Shown: positions 44,428 to 54,056, numbered from the stretch's first letter. The stretch: DNA of 64,000 nucleotides from Chitinophaga sp. CF418 (GCF_900142925.1 NZ_FRCN01000006.1:248001-312000); one strand, 5' to 3'. Numbers and translations are program-made. The notes: a model not told the origin generated them from the sequence alone.

Positions 44428-46623
44428 ATGCGTTTACGTTATTTCAGTTGTCCCGGCAGCAGGGCACTTACTTTTTTAGTCTGCCTGCTGGCAGTAAATG
44501 CCAGCGCCCAGCCCTGGAAGCAGACCAAATGGGGCAAAGACGGACAGTCTATTTATGAGGCCAATGGCGCCAGTATCACGAGTTACAATGCAAAGAATGG
44601 ACAGCAAAGCGTAAAGATCTCCGGTAGTCTGCTTACACCGAAAGGACAGTCTGCCATACAGGTGGAAGATTTCTTCTATACGCCTGATGAAAATAAATGG
44701 CTGATCTATACAAAATCGCAGAAGGTATGGCGTTATAAAACCAGGGGCGACTACTGGTTGCTGGATGTTCCCAGTGGAAAACTGCAACAACTGGGTAAAG
44801 GATTACCCGCCTCGTCCCTCATGTTTGCGAAAATTTCTCCCGATGGAAAACAGGTGGCTTATGTTAGTGAACATAACTTGTACGTGGAAGATATCCTCAC
44901 CGGTAAGATCAAAGCCCTTACTAAAGATGGTAACCGCCGTCTGATAAACGGTACTTTTGACTGGGCTTATGAAGAGGAGTTTGATTGCCGTGATGGTTTC
45001 CGCTGGAGCCCTGATAGCCGCTCCATTGCCTATTGGCAGATCGATGCCCGTAAGATCAGGGACTTCCTCATGATGGACAATACAGATTCGCTTTACTCTT
45101 ATACTGTGCCTGTAGAATATCCGAAAGCAGGGGAAAGTCCTTCTTCCTGCCGTGTAGGCGTTGTGGACATTAATACTGCTAAAACTACCTGGTTACAGGT
45201 GCCCGGCGATCCACAACAACATTACATCACCCGTGTGGAATGGAATCCTGCGCGTACAGGGCTGATATTACAACAGCTGAACAGAAAACAGAATGAGAGC
45301 GTGTTGTACGTTGCTGATCCGGCTACAGGTAAAGCAAAGCAGATCTATAAAGAGAGCGATTCTGCCTGGATCGATATCCGTTCACGTTGGAATGATGAAC
45401 TGACAGGATGGGACTGGACCAATGGCGGTAAATCTTTCATATGGGTGAGTGAAAAAGACGGCTGGAGACATCTGTATAGCGTGGATATGAGCGGTAAAGA
45501 GACCCTTATTACGCCTGGTAATTATGACATCATCAACCTGCTAAGGATAGATGAGAAAAACAACCAGGCATATGTACTGGCATCTCCTGAAAATCCTACC
45601 CAGCAGTATCTTTATAAAGTGTCCCTGGATGGTAAGGGTGCTCCTGAAAGAGTATCTCCCATAATAGAAGAAGGTACACATGATTATGAGATCTCTCCGG
45701 ATGCTCAGTGGGCGGTGCATAGTTTCTCCAACCATTTTTATCAGCCTCATAGTGAGCTGGCATTTTTGCCAACACATAAAGATGATCTGAAAAGCAATAT
45801 TGCGATGGACCTGCAAACATCAAAGTTTGCTCCACGCCAGGAGTTCTTCCGGGTAACTACACCTGAAGGTGTTACCATGGATGGCTGGATGGCTCGTCCG
45901 ATGAACTTCGACTCTACGAAGAAATATCCTGTTGTATTTTATGTATATGGCGAACCTGCGGCTGCTACTGCCAAAGACCAGTATGGTGCTGGACGTAACT
46001 TCATCTATAACGGTGATATGGCGGCTGACGGGTACATTTATATCTCCATGGATAACCGCGGCACTCCTTTGCCTAAAGGCCGCCAATGGCGCAAGAGCAT
46101 ATACCGCAATGTTGGTCAGGTGAACGTACGCGACCAGGCTGCCGGTGCGCAGGAACTGTTTAAGCGTTACCGTTATCTCGATACTTCCCGTGTAGCGGTA
46201 TGGGGCTGGAGCGGTGGCGGTGGTATGACACTGAACCTGCTGTTCCGCTATCCGCAGATCTATAAAACCGGTATTGCTATTGCCGCTGTGGGTAGTCTGT
46301 TTACCTATGACAACATCTACCAGGAGCGGTATATGGGTCTGCCACAGGAGACACATGAGGACTATGTCAAAGGTTCGCCTGTGACCTATACCAAAGGCTT
46401 AGTGGGCAATCTGCTGTACATTCATGGTACTGGTGACGATAACGTGCATTTCCAGAATGCTGAATTACTTCAGAATGAACTGATCCGTAATGGCAAGCAG
46501 TTCCAGTTCATGTCGTATCCTAACCGTACGCACAGCATCAATGAAGGTGCAGGTACCTCCAAACACCTGTCCACTTTGTATACTAACTATTTGAAAGAAC
46601 ATTGTCCTCCGGGAGCGAGATAA
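44428..46623 (+). CDS. Dipeptidyl peptidase IV-like S9 serine peptidase, secreted
   Basis: A 731-residue exported peptidase. The signal peptide is ALTFLVCLLAVNASAQ, followed by an eight-bladed beta propeller containing the FDWAYEEEF glutamate motif that binds the substrate N-terminus in DPP IV, then an alpha/beta hydrolase domain with Ser595 (GWSGGGG), Asp670 or Asp671 (GTGDDNVHF) and His702 (RTHSIN). It should cut dipeptides after Pro or Ala from peptide N-termini in the periplasm. The serine motif is GWSGGG rather than the usual GWSYGG. The ATG at 44428 gives a proper signal peptide; the frame extends back to 44320. Confidence 0.93.
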   Translation: MRLRYFSCPGSRALTFLVCLLAVNASAQPWKQTKWGKDGQSIYEANGASITSYNAKNGQQSVKISGSLLTPKGQSAIQVEDFFYTPDENKWLIYTKSQKVWRYKTRGDYWLLDVPSGKLQQLGKGLPASSLMFAKISPDGKQVAYVSEHNLYVEDILTGKIKALTKDGNRRLINGTFDWAYEEEFDCRDGFRWSPDSRSIAYWQIDARKIRDFLMMDNTDSLYSYTVPVEYPKAGESPSSCRVGVVDINTAKTTWLQVPGDPQQHYITRVEWNPARTGLILQQLNRKQNESVLYVADPATGKAKQIYKESDSAWIDIRSRWNDELTGWDWTNGGKSFIWVSEKDGWRHLYSVDMSGKETLITPGNYDIINLLRIDEKNNQAYVLASPENPTQQYLYKVSLDGKGAPERVSPIIEEGTHDYEISPDAQWAVHSFSNHFYQPHSELAFLPTHKDDLKSNIAMDLQTSKFAPRQEFFRVTTPEGVTMDGWMARPMNFDSTKKYPVVFYVYGEPAAATAKDQYGAGRNFIYNGDMAADGYIYISMDNRGTPLPKGRQWRKSIYRNVGQVNVRDQAAGAQELFKRYRYLDTSRVAVWGWSGGGGMTLNLLFRYPQIYKTGIAIAAVGSLFTYDNIYQERYMGLPQETHEDYVKGSPVTYTKGLVGNLLYIHGTGDDNVHFQNAELLQNELIRNGKQFQFMSYPNRTHSINEGAGTSKHLSTLYTNYLKEHCPPGAR

Positions 46624-46630
46624 TTTTATT

Positions 46631-47032
46631 ATGAACAAACCTACTATCTTCGGATTAATTTCGGTTGCTGTTGTGATCATCAGTGCATTTCTGCCCTGGC
46701 TGACTATTGAAAGCAAACATTTGGCCTTTACCGGTATGAATACTGCCGGTTCTTCTTTTGGTGAACCCGGTAAGCTGAACATCATTGTTGCGGTAATTAC
46801 GGGAATATTGTTCCTGGTGCCGGGGAAATGGTCGGCAAGGGTGAATCTTTTTGTGGCGGCGTTTTTGTCGGCATGGACGTTTAGGAATTTTATGTTGTTT
46901 TCAAGGTGTGAGATGGGGGTGTGTCCTGAGCGCCAGATCGGGTTGTATTTATCAATGATTGCGGCAATTGGCGCGTTTGTGTGTGTGATTTTGAGTAATG
47001 GTGGGAATGGTGAGAAGGCGCCGGTAGAGTGA
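46631..47032 (+). CDS. Small hypothetical membrane protein
   Basis: A 133-residue protein with four hydrophobic segments (about 8-25, 48-66, 70-85, 103-122) and a Cys pair (SRCEMGVCPERQ). It begins 7 bp after the peptidase stop codon and is likely co-transcribed. No family was recognised. Confidence 0.7.
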   Translation: MNKPTIFGLISVAVVIISAFLPWLTIESKHLAFTGMNTAGSSFGEPGKLNIIVAVITGILFLVPGKWSARVNLFVAAFLSAWTFRNFMLFSRCEMGVCPERQIGLYLSMIAAIGAFVCVILSNGGNGEKAPVE

Positions 47033-47054
47033 TGATAATATCGTCTTTAATGAA

Positions 47055-47090
47055 GCCTCGCGGATTGAGTTTCGCGGGGCTTTTTTGTTT
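47055..47090 (+). terminator. Terminator after the 46631 gene
   Basis: GCCTCGCG and TCGCGGGGC form a G/C-rich stem with a 9-nt loop, followed by six T. Confidence 0.8.
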
Positions 47091-47106
47091 GTATGACTCA
47101 CATATT

Positions 47107-47751
47107 CTATCTAAACACCAGCAATATAATATATGCCCCAAACCATACCGCTGCTCCATAGGCAAGATTCCGCAGGATGATAGGAATGGTTGATTGACTG
47201 GTCATTCTTGATTTGATGAAGCTAAATACGGTGATGGCAATGAAGACGTACAACACGCTCGTATTTGCTGCCTGGTTGAAATGTTCATTACGCAGATAAG
47301 GCAGAAAGGGGAGGATACCACCAAGGAGGAAGAAGAGGCCTGTCAGCAATCCGCTGCGGATGGCAGCTGCAAGGCTAAACTGTTTTTCCTGCACCTGTTG
47401 CGACGCCAGGGTTTCTTCCCATTGCGCAGCGTCCTTTTGCATTTCTGCGGCGATATTTTCTATAATAGGCTCACTGATGTTGAGACGTTCCAGTTTCTGT
47501 CTTTCTTCGGGGGATAAGGTGCTTTCATCATGTTGCAGATCTCCCCGGTTGGCCTGATAAGCGCTAATCATCACCAGTATACTTCCCGCCAGCCAGATAC
47601 AGCTATTCAGGGTGTAAAATTGCTGTACGCTCACAGGCAAGCCATGCAACAGGAAGGTGGTGAAAAATAAGAGTAATAGTCCCTCCGGAAATCCTATCAG
47701 GAAGTCTGTTTTCCAACCGCTGCTGCGGATGGCTTTCTGTTGTTTAGACAT
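47107..47751 (-). CDS. VIT1/CCC1-like membrane protein
   Basis: A 214-residue membrane protein with segments at about 18-38, 47-63, 133-153, 165-180 and 190-212 and a soluble helical insert (85-125) holding IIENIAAEMQKDAAQW. The layout and the AAIRSGLLTGLFFLLGGILP segment resemble vacuolar iron transporter (VIT1/CCC1) proteins that move Fe2+ or Mn2+. The first helix motif DFLIGFPEGLLLLF replaces the usual DxxxGxxDG, so metal transport is not certain. It lies 20 bp downstream of rocD on the same strand. Confidence 0.65.
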   Translation of the reverse strand: MSKQQKAIRSSGWKTDFLIGFPEGLLLLFFTTFLLHGLPVSVQQFYTLNSCIWLAGSILVMISAYQANRGDLQHDESTLSPEERQKLERLNISEPIIENIAAEMQKDAAQWEETLASQQVQEKQFSLAAAIRSGLLTGLFFLLGGILPFLPYLRNEHFNQAANTSVLYVFIAITVFSFIKSRMTSQSTIPIILRNLAYGAAVWFGAYIILLVFR

Positions 47752-47771
47752 GCGCGGCTAAAGTATTTCAG

Positions 47772-49004
47772 CTATAATGTTTCGAGACTTTTTGCAATGA
47801 TCTGCACGGATTCCCTGACCTGGGCAGCTGTGATCAGCAGGGGAGGTGCGAACCGGATCTTGTCGCCGTGAGTAGGCTTCGCCAGCAGCCCGTTTTCTTT
47901 GAGCGCCAGGCAGAGGTCCCAGGCAGCTTCCGGATGATCGTGCTGAATGACGATCGCGTTCAGCAGTCCTTTACCCCGAATGGTGCTGATATAAGGAGAA
48001 TTGAGGGCCTTGAGCTCCTGTCGCAGGAGTTCTCCCATGGCGGCAGCATTTTCTGTCATGTTTTCTTCCTTCAGAACTGTCAGTGCTGCAATAGCCACTT
48101 TACAGGCCAGCGGATTACCACCGTAGGTGCTGCCATGTTCACCCGGTTTAATGGTGAGCATGATCTCGTCATCAGCCAGGACTGCGGCCACAGGTAATGT
48201 TCCTCCGGAAAGGGCTTTACCCAGTATCAGGATATCCGGACGCACATTTTCATGATCACAGCAGAGCATTTTACCTGTTCTGGCCAGCCCCGTCTGGATC
48301 TCGTCAGCGATGAAGAGTACGTTGGCATCTTCACAATACTGACGGGCTTTGGACAGGTAGCCGTCGTCGGGCACCATTACACCCGCTTCTCCCTGGATTG
48401 GTTCTACCAGGAAGCCTGCAACGTTCTTGTCCTGCAGCGCCTTTTCAAGAGCTGGCAGGTTATTATAGGGAATGATCTCATAACCGGGCATGAAGGGGCC
48501 AAAGTCTGTCCGGGAAGAAGGATCTGTACTAAAGGAAATAACATTCAGGGTTCGCCCGTGGAAGTTGTTGGCGCAGACGATGATCTTTGCCTGGTTCTCC
48601 GGGATGCCTTTTACCGCGTAGCCCCAGCGACGGCAGAGCTTCAGGGCTGTTTCTACGGCTTCCACACCGGTATTCATGGGAAGTACCTTGTCGTAGCCGA
48701 AGTATGCTGTAATGAAGGCAGTATATTCGCCGAGAAGGTCACTGTGGAATGCGCGGGAGGTCAGTGTCAGTTTCTGTGCCTGTTCAATAAGGGCACTGAT
48801 GATCGTGGGGTGACAATGGCCCTGGTTAACAGCGGAATACCCTGAGAGGAAATCATAATAACGTTTCCCGTCCACATCCCAGAGGAATACTCCTTCCCCC
48901 CGGCTCAGGACCACCGGCAGCGGATGGTAGTTATGGGCGCCATACTGTTCTTCCAGGTCAAGGAAATGCTGTGTTCTTTCGGTAATCTTAGATGCGTGTA
49001 ACAT
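47772..49004 (-). CDS. rocD: Ornithine aminotransferase
   Basis: A 410-residue class III PLP aminotransferase that converts ornithine and 2-oxoglutarate to glutamate semialdehyde and glutamate. The N-terminal signature [18 protein letters not shown] is specific for ornithine aminotransferases. PLP Lys is in ILGKALSGG, with the [13 protein letters not shown] and [15 protein letters not shown] (Asp binding the pyridine nitrogen) segments before it. Length equals the family. It may form a transcript with the VIT1-like gene downstream. Confidence 0.93.
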   Translation of the reverse strand: MLHASKITERTQHFLDLEEQYGAHNYHPLPVVLSRGEGVFLWDVDGKRYYDFLSGYSAVNQGHCHPTIISALIEQAQKLTLTSRAFHSDLLGEYTAFITAYFGYDKVLPMNTGVEAVETALKLCRRWGYAVKGIPENQAKIIVCANNFHGRTLNVISFSTDPSSRTDFGPFMPGYEIIPYNNLPALEKALQDKNVAGFLVEPIQGEAGVMVPDDGYLSKARQYCEDANVLFIADEIQTGLARTGKMLCCDHENVRPDILILGKALSGGTLPVAAVLADDEIMLTIKPGEHGSTYGGNPLACKVAIAALTVLKEENMTENAAAMGELLRQELKALNSPYISTIRGKGLLNAIVIQHDHPEAAWDLCLALKENGLLAKPTHGDKIRFAPPLLITAAQVRESVQIIAKSLETL

Positions 49005-49116
49005 AACCCTTCAAAGGTACGCAATAGAGCTCATGTATTAGAATCAGGAGCGGAAAACAACTCCGGAATGCTAACAATATCATCCTTTTATTACCTTTTT
49101 TACACGCTTTGGGACA

Positions 49117-49187
49117 TTTTCTTACCCCATTAGTCTGGCGACCAGTGCTACATATTCCTGCTGGGCATCCTCTTTTGACTCGCTTCA
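49117..49187 (-). pseudogene. Duplicated 3' end of the acyl-CoA-binding protein gene
   Basis: About 67 bp repeat the end of the gene at 49198, offset by 76 bp. On the minus strand it reads [19 protein letters not shown] followed by TAA at 49124-49122, against [19 protein letters not shown] in the intact gene. Most base changes are at third codon positions, so the tail was under protein-level selection for a time: probably the remnant of a second, tandem copy of the gene. It has no start and is not expressed as a protein. Confidence 0.75.
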
Positions 49188-49197
49188 GGGCCTTTTC

Positions 49198-49455
49198 TTA
49201 CCCCTTCAGTCTGGCGACCAGCGCCACATATTCCTGCTGGGCATCCTCTTTTGACTTGCCTTTCAGCTTCTGCCAGGCCTCATATTTTGCCTTGGCCACA
49301 AAATCAAAAAGATTGGAGGGAGGATCCATATTCACGTCGCCTTCAGTTCCTTGTTTATAGAGGGAATATAGTTGCAGAAGTGTTTCATTGTCAGGTTTTT
49401 GGGACAGGGTTTTACTGGTTGCAGCGGCAGCTTCGAACTGTTGTTGTAGATCCAT
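49198..49455 (-). CDS. Acyl-CoA-binding protein
   Basis: An 85-residue ACBP-fold four-helix protein that binds long-chain acyl-CoA in the cytosol and buffers its pool. The motif [14 protein letters not shown] corresponds to the family's YKQATxGD signature, and [24 protein letters not shown] is the conserved third/fourth helix region. Length is that of a single-domain ACBP. These proteins are common in eukaryotes and in a limited set of bacteria, including Bacteroidota. A decayed tandem copy lies just downstream. Confidence 0.92.
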   Translation of the reverse strand: MDLQQQFEAAAATSKTLSQKPDNETLLQLYSLYKQGTEGDVNMDPPSNLFDFVAKAKYEAWQKLKGKSKEDAQQEYVALVARLKG

Positions 49456-49535
49456 GGTATTTTTTTAACATTAAATGTAGACAAAATAGTACCAAATACG
49501 ACAGGTTGTCCTATCCGGGAATGGCAAAATTTAAA

Positions 49536-49543
49536 TACCTTTG
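49536..49543 (+). promoter_or_regulatory. Candidate -7 promoter box of lepA
   Basis: TACCTTTG fits TAnnTTTG, 43 bp before the lepA ATG at 49587. The position supports the shorter lepA start. Confidence 0.5.
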
Positions 49544-49586
49544 CGGCTTGACGCGGGGCGTTAAACGCCTGGTTTTAAAAGCATAT

Positions 49587-51377
49587 ATGAAGAATATCAG
49601 GAATTTTTGCATCATTGCACACATCGACCACGGTAAAAGTACATTGGCTGACAGGCTGTTAGAACATACCAAAACCATTTCCGACAGGGACATGCAGGCA
49701 CAGGTACTGGATGATATGGACCTCGAAAGAGAAAAAGGGATCACTATCAAGAGTCACGCTATCCAGATGAACTATATTCATGAGGGACAGCAGTATGTAT
49801 TTAACCTGATCGATACTCCCGGTCACGTGGACTTCTCCTATGAAGTATCCCGTGCACTGGCTGCCTGCGAAGGTGCATTGTTGCTTGTAGATGCTGCCCA
49901 GGGTATTCAGGCTCAGACCATTTCCAACCTTTACCTGGCCCTGGAAAATGACCTGGAGATCATCCCCGTGATCAACAAGATCGATATGGAAGGAGCGATG
50001 ATCCCTGAAGTAAAGGACCAGATCATAGAGCTCATCGGCTGTAAAGAAGACGAGATCCTACTGGCTTCGGGTAAAACCGGTATCGGCATTGAGGAGATCC
50101 TGGAAGCGATCGTAAAACGTATTCCCGCTCCCAAGGGAGATCCTGATGCGCCACTGCAGGCGCTGATATTCGACAGCGTATTCAACTCTTTCCGCGGTAT
50201 CATTGCGTACTACAGGATATACAGCGGTTCCATCAAAAAAGGCGATAAAGTTAAATTCTTCAATACAGGTCAGGAATACTATGCTGATGAAGTAGGTATT
50301 CTCAAACTGGGCCTGCAGCCTACGCAAACCGTTAAGACCGGGGATGTAGGATATATCATCACCGGTATTAAAAATGCCAAAGAGGTAAAAGTAGGCGATA
50401 CTATCACCCTGAGCGCTAACCCAAGCGTAGAAGCCATCAATGGTTTTGAAGAGGTAAAGCCAATGGTATTCGCAGGGATCTTCCCGGTAAATACAGAAGA
50501 CTTCGAGGAGCTGCGTGATTGTATGGAGAAACTCCAGCTGAACGACGCTTCCCTGACCTTCGAACTGGAAACCTCCCAGGCCCTTGGTTTCGGCTTCCGA
50601 TGCGGATTCCTGGGCATGCTGCACATGGAGATCATCCAGGAACGTCTCGAAAGAGAGTTCAACCAGACGGTGATCACCACTGTACCGAACGTAAGCTTCA
50701 TTGCTCACACCACCAGGCAGGAAACCATTATCGTGAACAACCCTTCCGAAATGCCGGATCCCAGCAAACTGGAACGCATTGAGGAGCCGTTCATCAAAGC
50801 ACAGATCATCACTAAACCAGATTATATCGGTAACATTATGACCCTGTGTCTCGGTAAGAGGGGCATCCTGCTGAACCAGAGTTATCTGACCCCTTCCAGG
50901 GTTGAATTGATATTTGAAATGCCTCTGACAGAAATCGTGTTCGATTTCTATGATAAATTGAAGAGCCAGACCCGTGGTTATGCCTCTTTCGATTATGCGC
51001 CGATCGGTCGTCGTGACAGCGATATCGTAAAGATGGACATCCTCCTGAATGGCGATAAGGTGGATGCGCTGAGCGCCCTGATCCACCGTGGCCGTGCGCA
51101 GGACTTCGGTCGTAAGCTGTGTGAGAAGCTGAAAGAACTGCTGCCACGCCAGCAATTCATGATCGCTATCCAGGCGGCTATCGGCGCCAAGATCCTGGCC
51201 CGCGAAACCATCAGTGCCATGCGTAAGGACGTAACCGCCAAATGTTATGGTGGTGACATCTCCCGTAAACGTAAGCTGCTGGAAAAACAGAAAGAAGGTA
51301 AAAAGCGTATGCGCCAGATTGGTAATGTGGAAGTACCGCAGGAAGCATTCCTCGCTGTACTCAAGTTGGATGACTAG
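49587..51377 (+). CDS. lepA: Elongation factor 4 (LepA)
   Basis: A 596-residue translational GTPase that acts on stalled or back-translocating ribosomes. G-domain motifs: AHIDHGKST (G1), the EKGITIKSH switch (G2), DTPGHVD (G3), NKID (G4). Domain 2, the EF-G-like domain, and the LepA-specific C-terminal domain ([13 protein letters not shown] to the end) follow. The start [16 protein letters not shown] at 49587 fits the family and follows the promoter box at 49536; the frame upstream to 49251 overlaps the ACBP gene and is not coding. Confidence 0.97.
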   Translation: MKNIRNFCIIAHIDHGKSTLADRLLEHTKTISDRDMQAQVLDDMDLEREKGITIKSHAIQMNYIHEGQQYVFNLIDTPGHVDFSYEVSRALAACEGALLLVDAAQGIQAQTISNLYLALENDLEIIPVINKIDMEGAMIPEVKDQIIELIGCKEDEILLASGKTGIGIEEILEAIVKRIPAPKGDPDAPLQALIFDSVFNSFRGIIAYYRIYSGSIKKGDKVKFFNTGQEYYADEVGILKLGLQPTQTVKTGDVGYIITGIKNAKEVKVGDTITLSANPSVEAINGFEEVKPMVFAGIFPVNTEDFEELRDCMEKLQLNDASLTFELETSQALGFGFRCGFLGMLHMEIIQERLEREFNQTVITTVPNVSFIAHTTRQETIIVNNPSEMPDPSKLERIEEPFIKAQIITKPDYIGNIMTLCLGKRGILLNQSYLTPSRVELIFEMPLTEIVFDFYDKLKSQTRGYASFDYAPIGRRDSDIVKMDILLNGDKVDALSALIHRGRAQDFGRKLCEKLKELLPRQQFMIAIQAAIGAKILARETISAMRKDVTAKCYGGDISRKRKLLEKQKEGKKRMRQIGNVEVPQEAFLAVLKLDD

Positions 51378-51404
51378 GCGCAGTTTATATCAAATTTGGG
51401 AAAT

Positions 51405-51434
51405 TAAAGCGGCCGGGAGACTGGCCGCTTTTTT
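51405..51434 (+). terminator. Terminator of lepA
   Basis: AAAGCGGCC and GGCCGCTTT form a 9-bp perfect stem with loop GGGAGACT, followed by a T run that borders directly on repeat copy D. Confidence 0.88.
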
Positions 51435-51436
51435 AT

Positions 51437-51496
51437 TTCCGGGGTTTGGCATCCCGGCTACAAACACGCAGTTCCTGACGGAGCTGATCCACATTA
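51437..51496 (+). repeat. Dispersed palindromic intergenic repeat, copy D
   Basis: The copy reads TTCCGGGGTTTGGCATCCCGG, CTACAAACACGC, then AGTTCCTGACGGAGCTGATCC. It lies between the lepA terminator and the bidirectional terminator at 51515. The first stem is shortened compared with copy A. Confidence 0.7.
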
Positions 51497-51514
51497 TTTG
51501 ATTGATCGTTGCAC

Positions 51515-51554
51515 AAAAAAAGGCCGGCTGAGAATATTCTCAGCCGGCCTTTTT
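51515..51554. terminator. Perfect bidirectional terminator
   Basis: The sequence is a perfect dyad around 51535/51536: AGGCCGGCTGAGAA and TTCTCAGCCGGCCT, flanked by seven A on one side and five T on the other. It stops the convergent gene at 51573 and any read-through from lepA. Confidence 0.88.
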
Positions 51555-51572
51555 AATATTATTTCCTACCTA

Positions 51573-52169
51573 TCAGGCCAGTTGGCTCTTCGGAGTGATT
51601 GCTACTTGTTTAATTGCTGCCCATGCACCAAACAATACCGCGGTAAAGAACACATTACCCATCAGGCCATTCAATGCAAAGCTGCTGAACATATTGTCTG
51701 ACTGGTAAAAAGGAATACCAGCTGCGTAACAGGCTAACAGACCAGCACCAGTTTTAGGATACAGATCAGTGGTAATGAAAGTACCCAGGTTGGAGATCAG
51801 GAAGAACAGTACGCCTGTACCGATAGAAGATAACAGTAACGTGAGTACGTTCACTTTCTTTATCAGTGTACCTATCCAGGTGATCAGGAGGAATGCGCCA
51901 TATACAAAGAGCAATTGCCCCAGGTAGTTGCGGTCCAGTGCATGTATGCTGGTGAAGCATTGCAGGAAAACGTCAGATAGAAATAAAGATAGTAACGGAA
52001 CGACATACGCCAGGCGTTTATCTTTCAGTACAATACCGCCAAATAACGCTGCTGCTCCGATGGCATTGAAGTTCCACAGACCGATCTGGTTCGTGAAAAT
52101 GCGGCACAATGCAGACAGGAAGATCAGCATGGCAACGATCAGTATTTCCCGGATGGAATCCTTTTTCAT
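51573..52169 (-). CDS. DUF6580-type integral membrane protein
   Basis: A 198-residue membrane protein with six hydrophobic segments and the motif WNFNAIGAAALFGG near residue 33 and a late PFYQSDNMFSSFALNGLMGN. This layout is that of the DUF6580 family found in many Bacteroidota, whose function is unknown but whose fold resembles substrate-binding subunits of ECF vitamin transporters. It lies 32 bp downstream of manA on the same strand, so both may be in one transcript. Confidence 0.72.
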   Translation of the reverse strand: MKKDSIREILIVAMLIFLSALCRIFTNQIGLWNFNAIGAAALFGGIVLKDKRLAYVVPLLSLFLSDVFLQCFTSIHALDRNYLGQLLFVYGAFLLITWIGTLIKKVNVLTLLLSSIGTGVLFFLISNLGTFITTDLYPKTGAGLLACYAAGIPFYQSDNMFSSFALNGLMGNVFFTAVLFGAWAAIKQVAITPKSQLA

Positions 52170-52201
52170 AATGGGTCGATTATTTAACCAAAGATATGAT
52201 T

Positions 52202-53428
52202 TTAAATAGATTCAACAGGCACACTTGCTTTAAAGATCACAACGCCTGCCTTGCTCACAATACTGTATGAAGTATTGTAATAAGCAACCACAGCCTGACC
52301 CTTCTGAAGAGTGATCGCTTCTCCACCGGCTTCGGTGATTTCAGCGGCGCCTTCCATTACCAGCATGATCTCGGTTGCCTCGCTGGTATGCTCATAACGC
52401 TGACCGTTTTGCATAGCAATGCGGCTTACCACGAAATCAGGTGCAGGGGAGTGGTAGATCGTCTCCAGTCCGCCACTCACACTTTCGCCACTGAGGATCT
52501 TCGGATGTACAGGTTCGAAACGGGTATGTTTCAGCAATTCAGGTACATCGATATGTTTAGGTGTTAGTCCGCCACGTAATACATTATCAGAATTGGCCAT
52601 CAGCTCTACGTTCTGGCCTTCCAGGTAAGCATGAGGAATACCGGCATCCTGGAATACGGCCTGTCCGGGGTGTACCTCTACGATATTGAAGAAGTAAATA
52701 GAGAAGATGCCTCTATCCAGATTTTCCAGTCCCTGTGGATCATTCACGATCGCTCTTCCTGCCCAGAATGCAGGGTCGGATTTCGCCAGGCGGCCGTTTT
52801 TGTATGCTGCTGATACAGCTTCTGCCAGCGGACGTAACATCGCATTCACTTCGGATTGCGGCATTTCCATTACCGCTTTATACAGACCGTAGTAACCTTC
52901 TTTTTCAAAGATGGGAGCGAGTGACGCAAACTCTTTCACGCTTTGTAATACCTTTCTCAGTTTGTCTTCCGGCAGGAATCCGTGCAGCAACCAGAATTCA
53001 CTGAGGGCTACCATGATCTCAGGTTTGTGGTTGGCGTCCTTATAGTTACGGTGAGGAGCATTCAGCGGGATGCCCGCTTCATTTTCCCTGGCAAAACCTT
53101 TTTCTGCTTCTGCTTTAGTTGGATGCACCTGGATAGACAACATGTCTTTTACATCCAGGATCTTGAGCAGGTAAGGTAATTCGCCGAAGCGTTTCCATAC
53201 TTCAGGCCCCAGCACATGTTCAGGGTCGGCTTTTACCAGCTGGTCCAGCGCGGAAGGTTGCGTACCTGTAGCTATAACAGCAGGTGCGCTCTGGTGTGCA
53301 CCCATCCAGTATTCTGCACTTGGTTTTCCGTTTTCAGGAATACCCAATAAGGCAGGAATATAATGGTATCCACCCCATGCATAGTTTTGAACCTTTCCTT
53401 CCAGTCTGAATAATTTCTTCTCGCTCAT
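52202..53428 (-). CDS. manA: Mannose-6-phosphate isomerase, class I
   Basis: A 408-residue zinc enzyme that interconverts mannose 6-phosphate and fructose 6-phosphate. Zinc ligands: Gln and His in LSIQVHPTKAEAEKGF, Glu in DANHKPEIMVAL, and His in AGIPHAYLEGQNVE. The N-terminal KVQNYAWGGYHYIPALLG is characteristic of type I enzymes. Length is typical. It supplies mannose precursors for glycans and lets mannose be used as a carbon source. Confidence 0.95.
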   Translation of the reverse strand: MSEKKLFRLEGKVQNYAWGGYHYIPALLGIPENGKPSAEYWMGAHQSAPAVIATGTQPSALDQLVKADPEHVLGPEVWKRFGELPYLLKILDVKDMLSIQVHPTKAEAEKGFARENEAGIPLNAPHRNYKDANHKPEIMVALSEFWLLHGFLPEDKLRKVLQSVKEFASLAPIFEKEGYYGLYKAVMEMPQSEVNAMLRPLAEAVSAAYKNGRLAKSDPAFWAGRAIVNDPQGLENLDRGIFSIYFFNIVEVHPGQAVFQDAGIPHAYLEGQNVELMANSDNVLRGGLTPKHIDVPELLKHTRFEPVHPKILSGESVSGGLETIYHSPAPDFVVSRIAMQNGQRYEHTSEATEIMLVMEGAAEITEAGGEAITLQKGQAVVAYYNTSYSIVSKAGVVIFKASVPVESI

Positions 53429-53510
53429 GCGTAATATGTTTGTATTTTCCTAGAATTGTTAACCTGTTGTCTTCCTATTCTAATAAGGAGGGACAAAAAT
53501 AGTCAAAACA

Positions 53511-53867
53511 ATGGCATCCCATATAGCTTTGGGCAAAAAAGGGGAACTGATTGCGAAGGAATTCCTCCTTCAGCAGGAGTATAAGATCTTAGCTGTGAAC
53601 TGGCGGCATAGACGACGTGAGATCGATATTATCGCGGCTAAGCCGGATTGCCTGGTATTTTTCGAGGTTAAAACACTGTCGAGTGATCTTTTCGGCTGGC
53701 CCGAGCAGCATGTGGATGCGGCGAAGCGAAGGCATATTCAGGCGGCGGCGAATGTGTATATGGATAAGTTACCGCGATTGCCGCCGGCGATCCGGTTTGA
53801 TGTGATTGCGATTACATTTCAGGCGGATGGGACTTATGAATTAGTGCATTTTGAGGATGCGTTTTGA
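53511..53867 (+). CDS. YraN/UPF0102 family nuclease-like protein
   Basis: A 118-residue protein with the Holliday-junction-resolvase-like nuclease core: GKKGELIAKEFLLQQ, RRREIDIIAAKPDCLVFFEVKTL, giving the Glu-Asp-ExK site of restriction-endonuclease-like folds. It is divergent from manA. Codon use in the second half is richer in GCG and CGA than the neighbours. The true substrate of the YraN family has not been established. Confidence 0.9.
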   Translation: MASHIALGKKGELIAKEFLLQQEYKILAVNWRHRRREIDIIAAKPDCLVFFEVKTLSSDLFGWPEQHVDAAKRRHIQAAANVYMDKLPRLPPAIRFDVIAITFQADGTYELVHFEDAF

Positions 53868-53884
53868 GGGGGAAAGTTGCTGTG

Positions 53885-54000
53885 GTTTCAGATGGGACCA
53901 CGGGCTGTATCCCTTTTCGAGGACCTTGCTATTCAGCATTTCCTTTAGGAGGCGTAGGGGAGAGTTAGGCGTAAAATGCTTATAGCGTGGGGCTGAAACT
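53885..54000. repeat. Inverted-repeat intergenic element
   Basis: The ends GGTTTCAGATGGGACCACG (53884-53902) and CGTGGGGCTGAAACT (53986-54000) are inverted relative to each other with some mismatches and gaps. The interior is G/C-rich and not coding. The left end shares GGTTTCAG-ATGGGA with the arms of the element at 22935-23091, so both could belong to one family. Confidence 0.45.
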
Positions 54001-54056
54001 AAAGACGGATTGCAGATAATGCGCACGTTATGTGGCACTACCTGCAATCCGTCTTT
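54001..54056. terminator. Terminator hairpin downstream of purB
   Basis: AAAGACGGATTGCAG and CTGCAATCCGTCTTT are perfect 15-bp arms with a 26-nt loop, about 50 bp past the purB stop. The T-rich end exists on both strands. Confidence 0.75.

Noticed and set aside
48252..48845. 197-codon plus-strand frame over rocD
   Set aside because: Antisense to an intact ornithine aminotransferase gene.
50058..51155. 365-codon minus-strand frame over lepA
   Set aside because: LepA is certain on the plus strand; long antisense frames are a common effect of codon use in such conserved genes.
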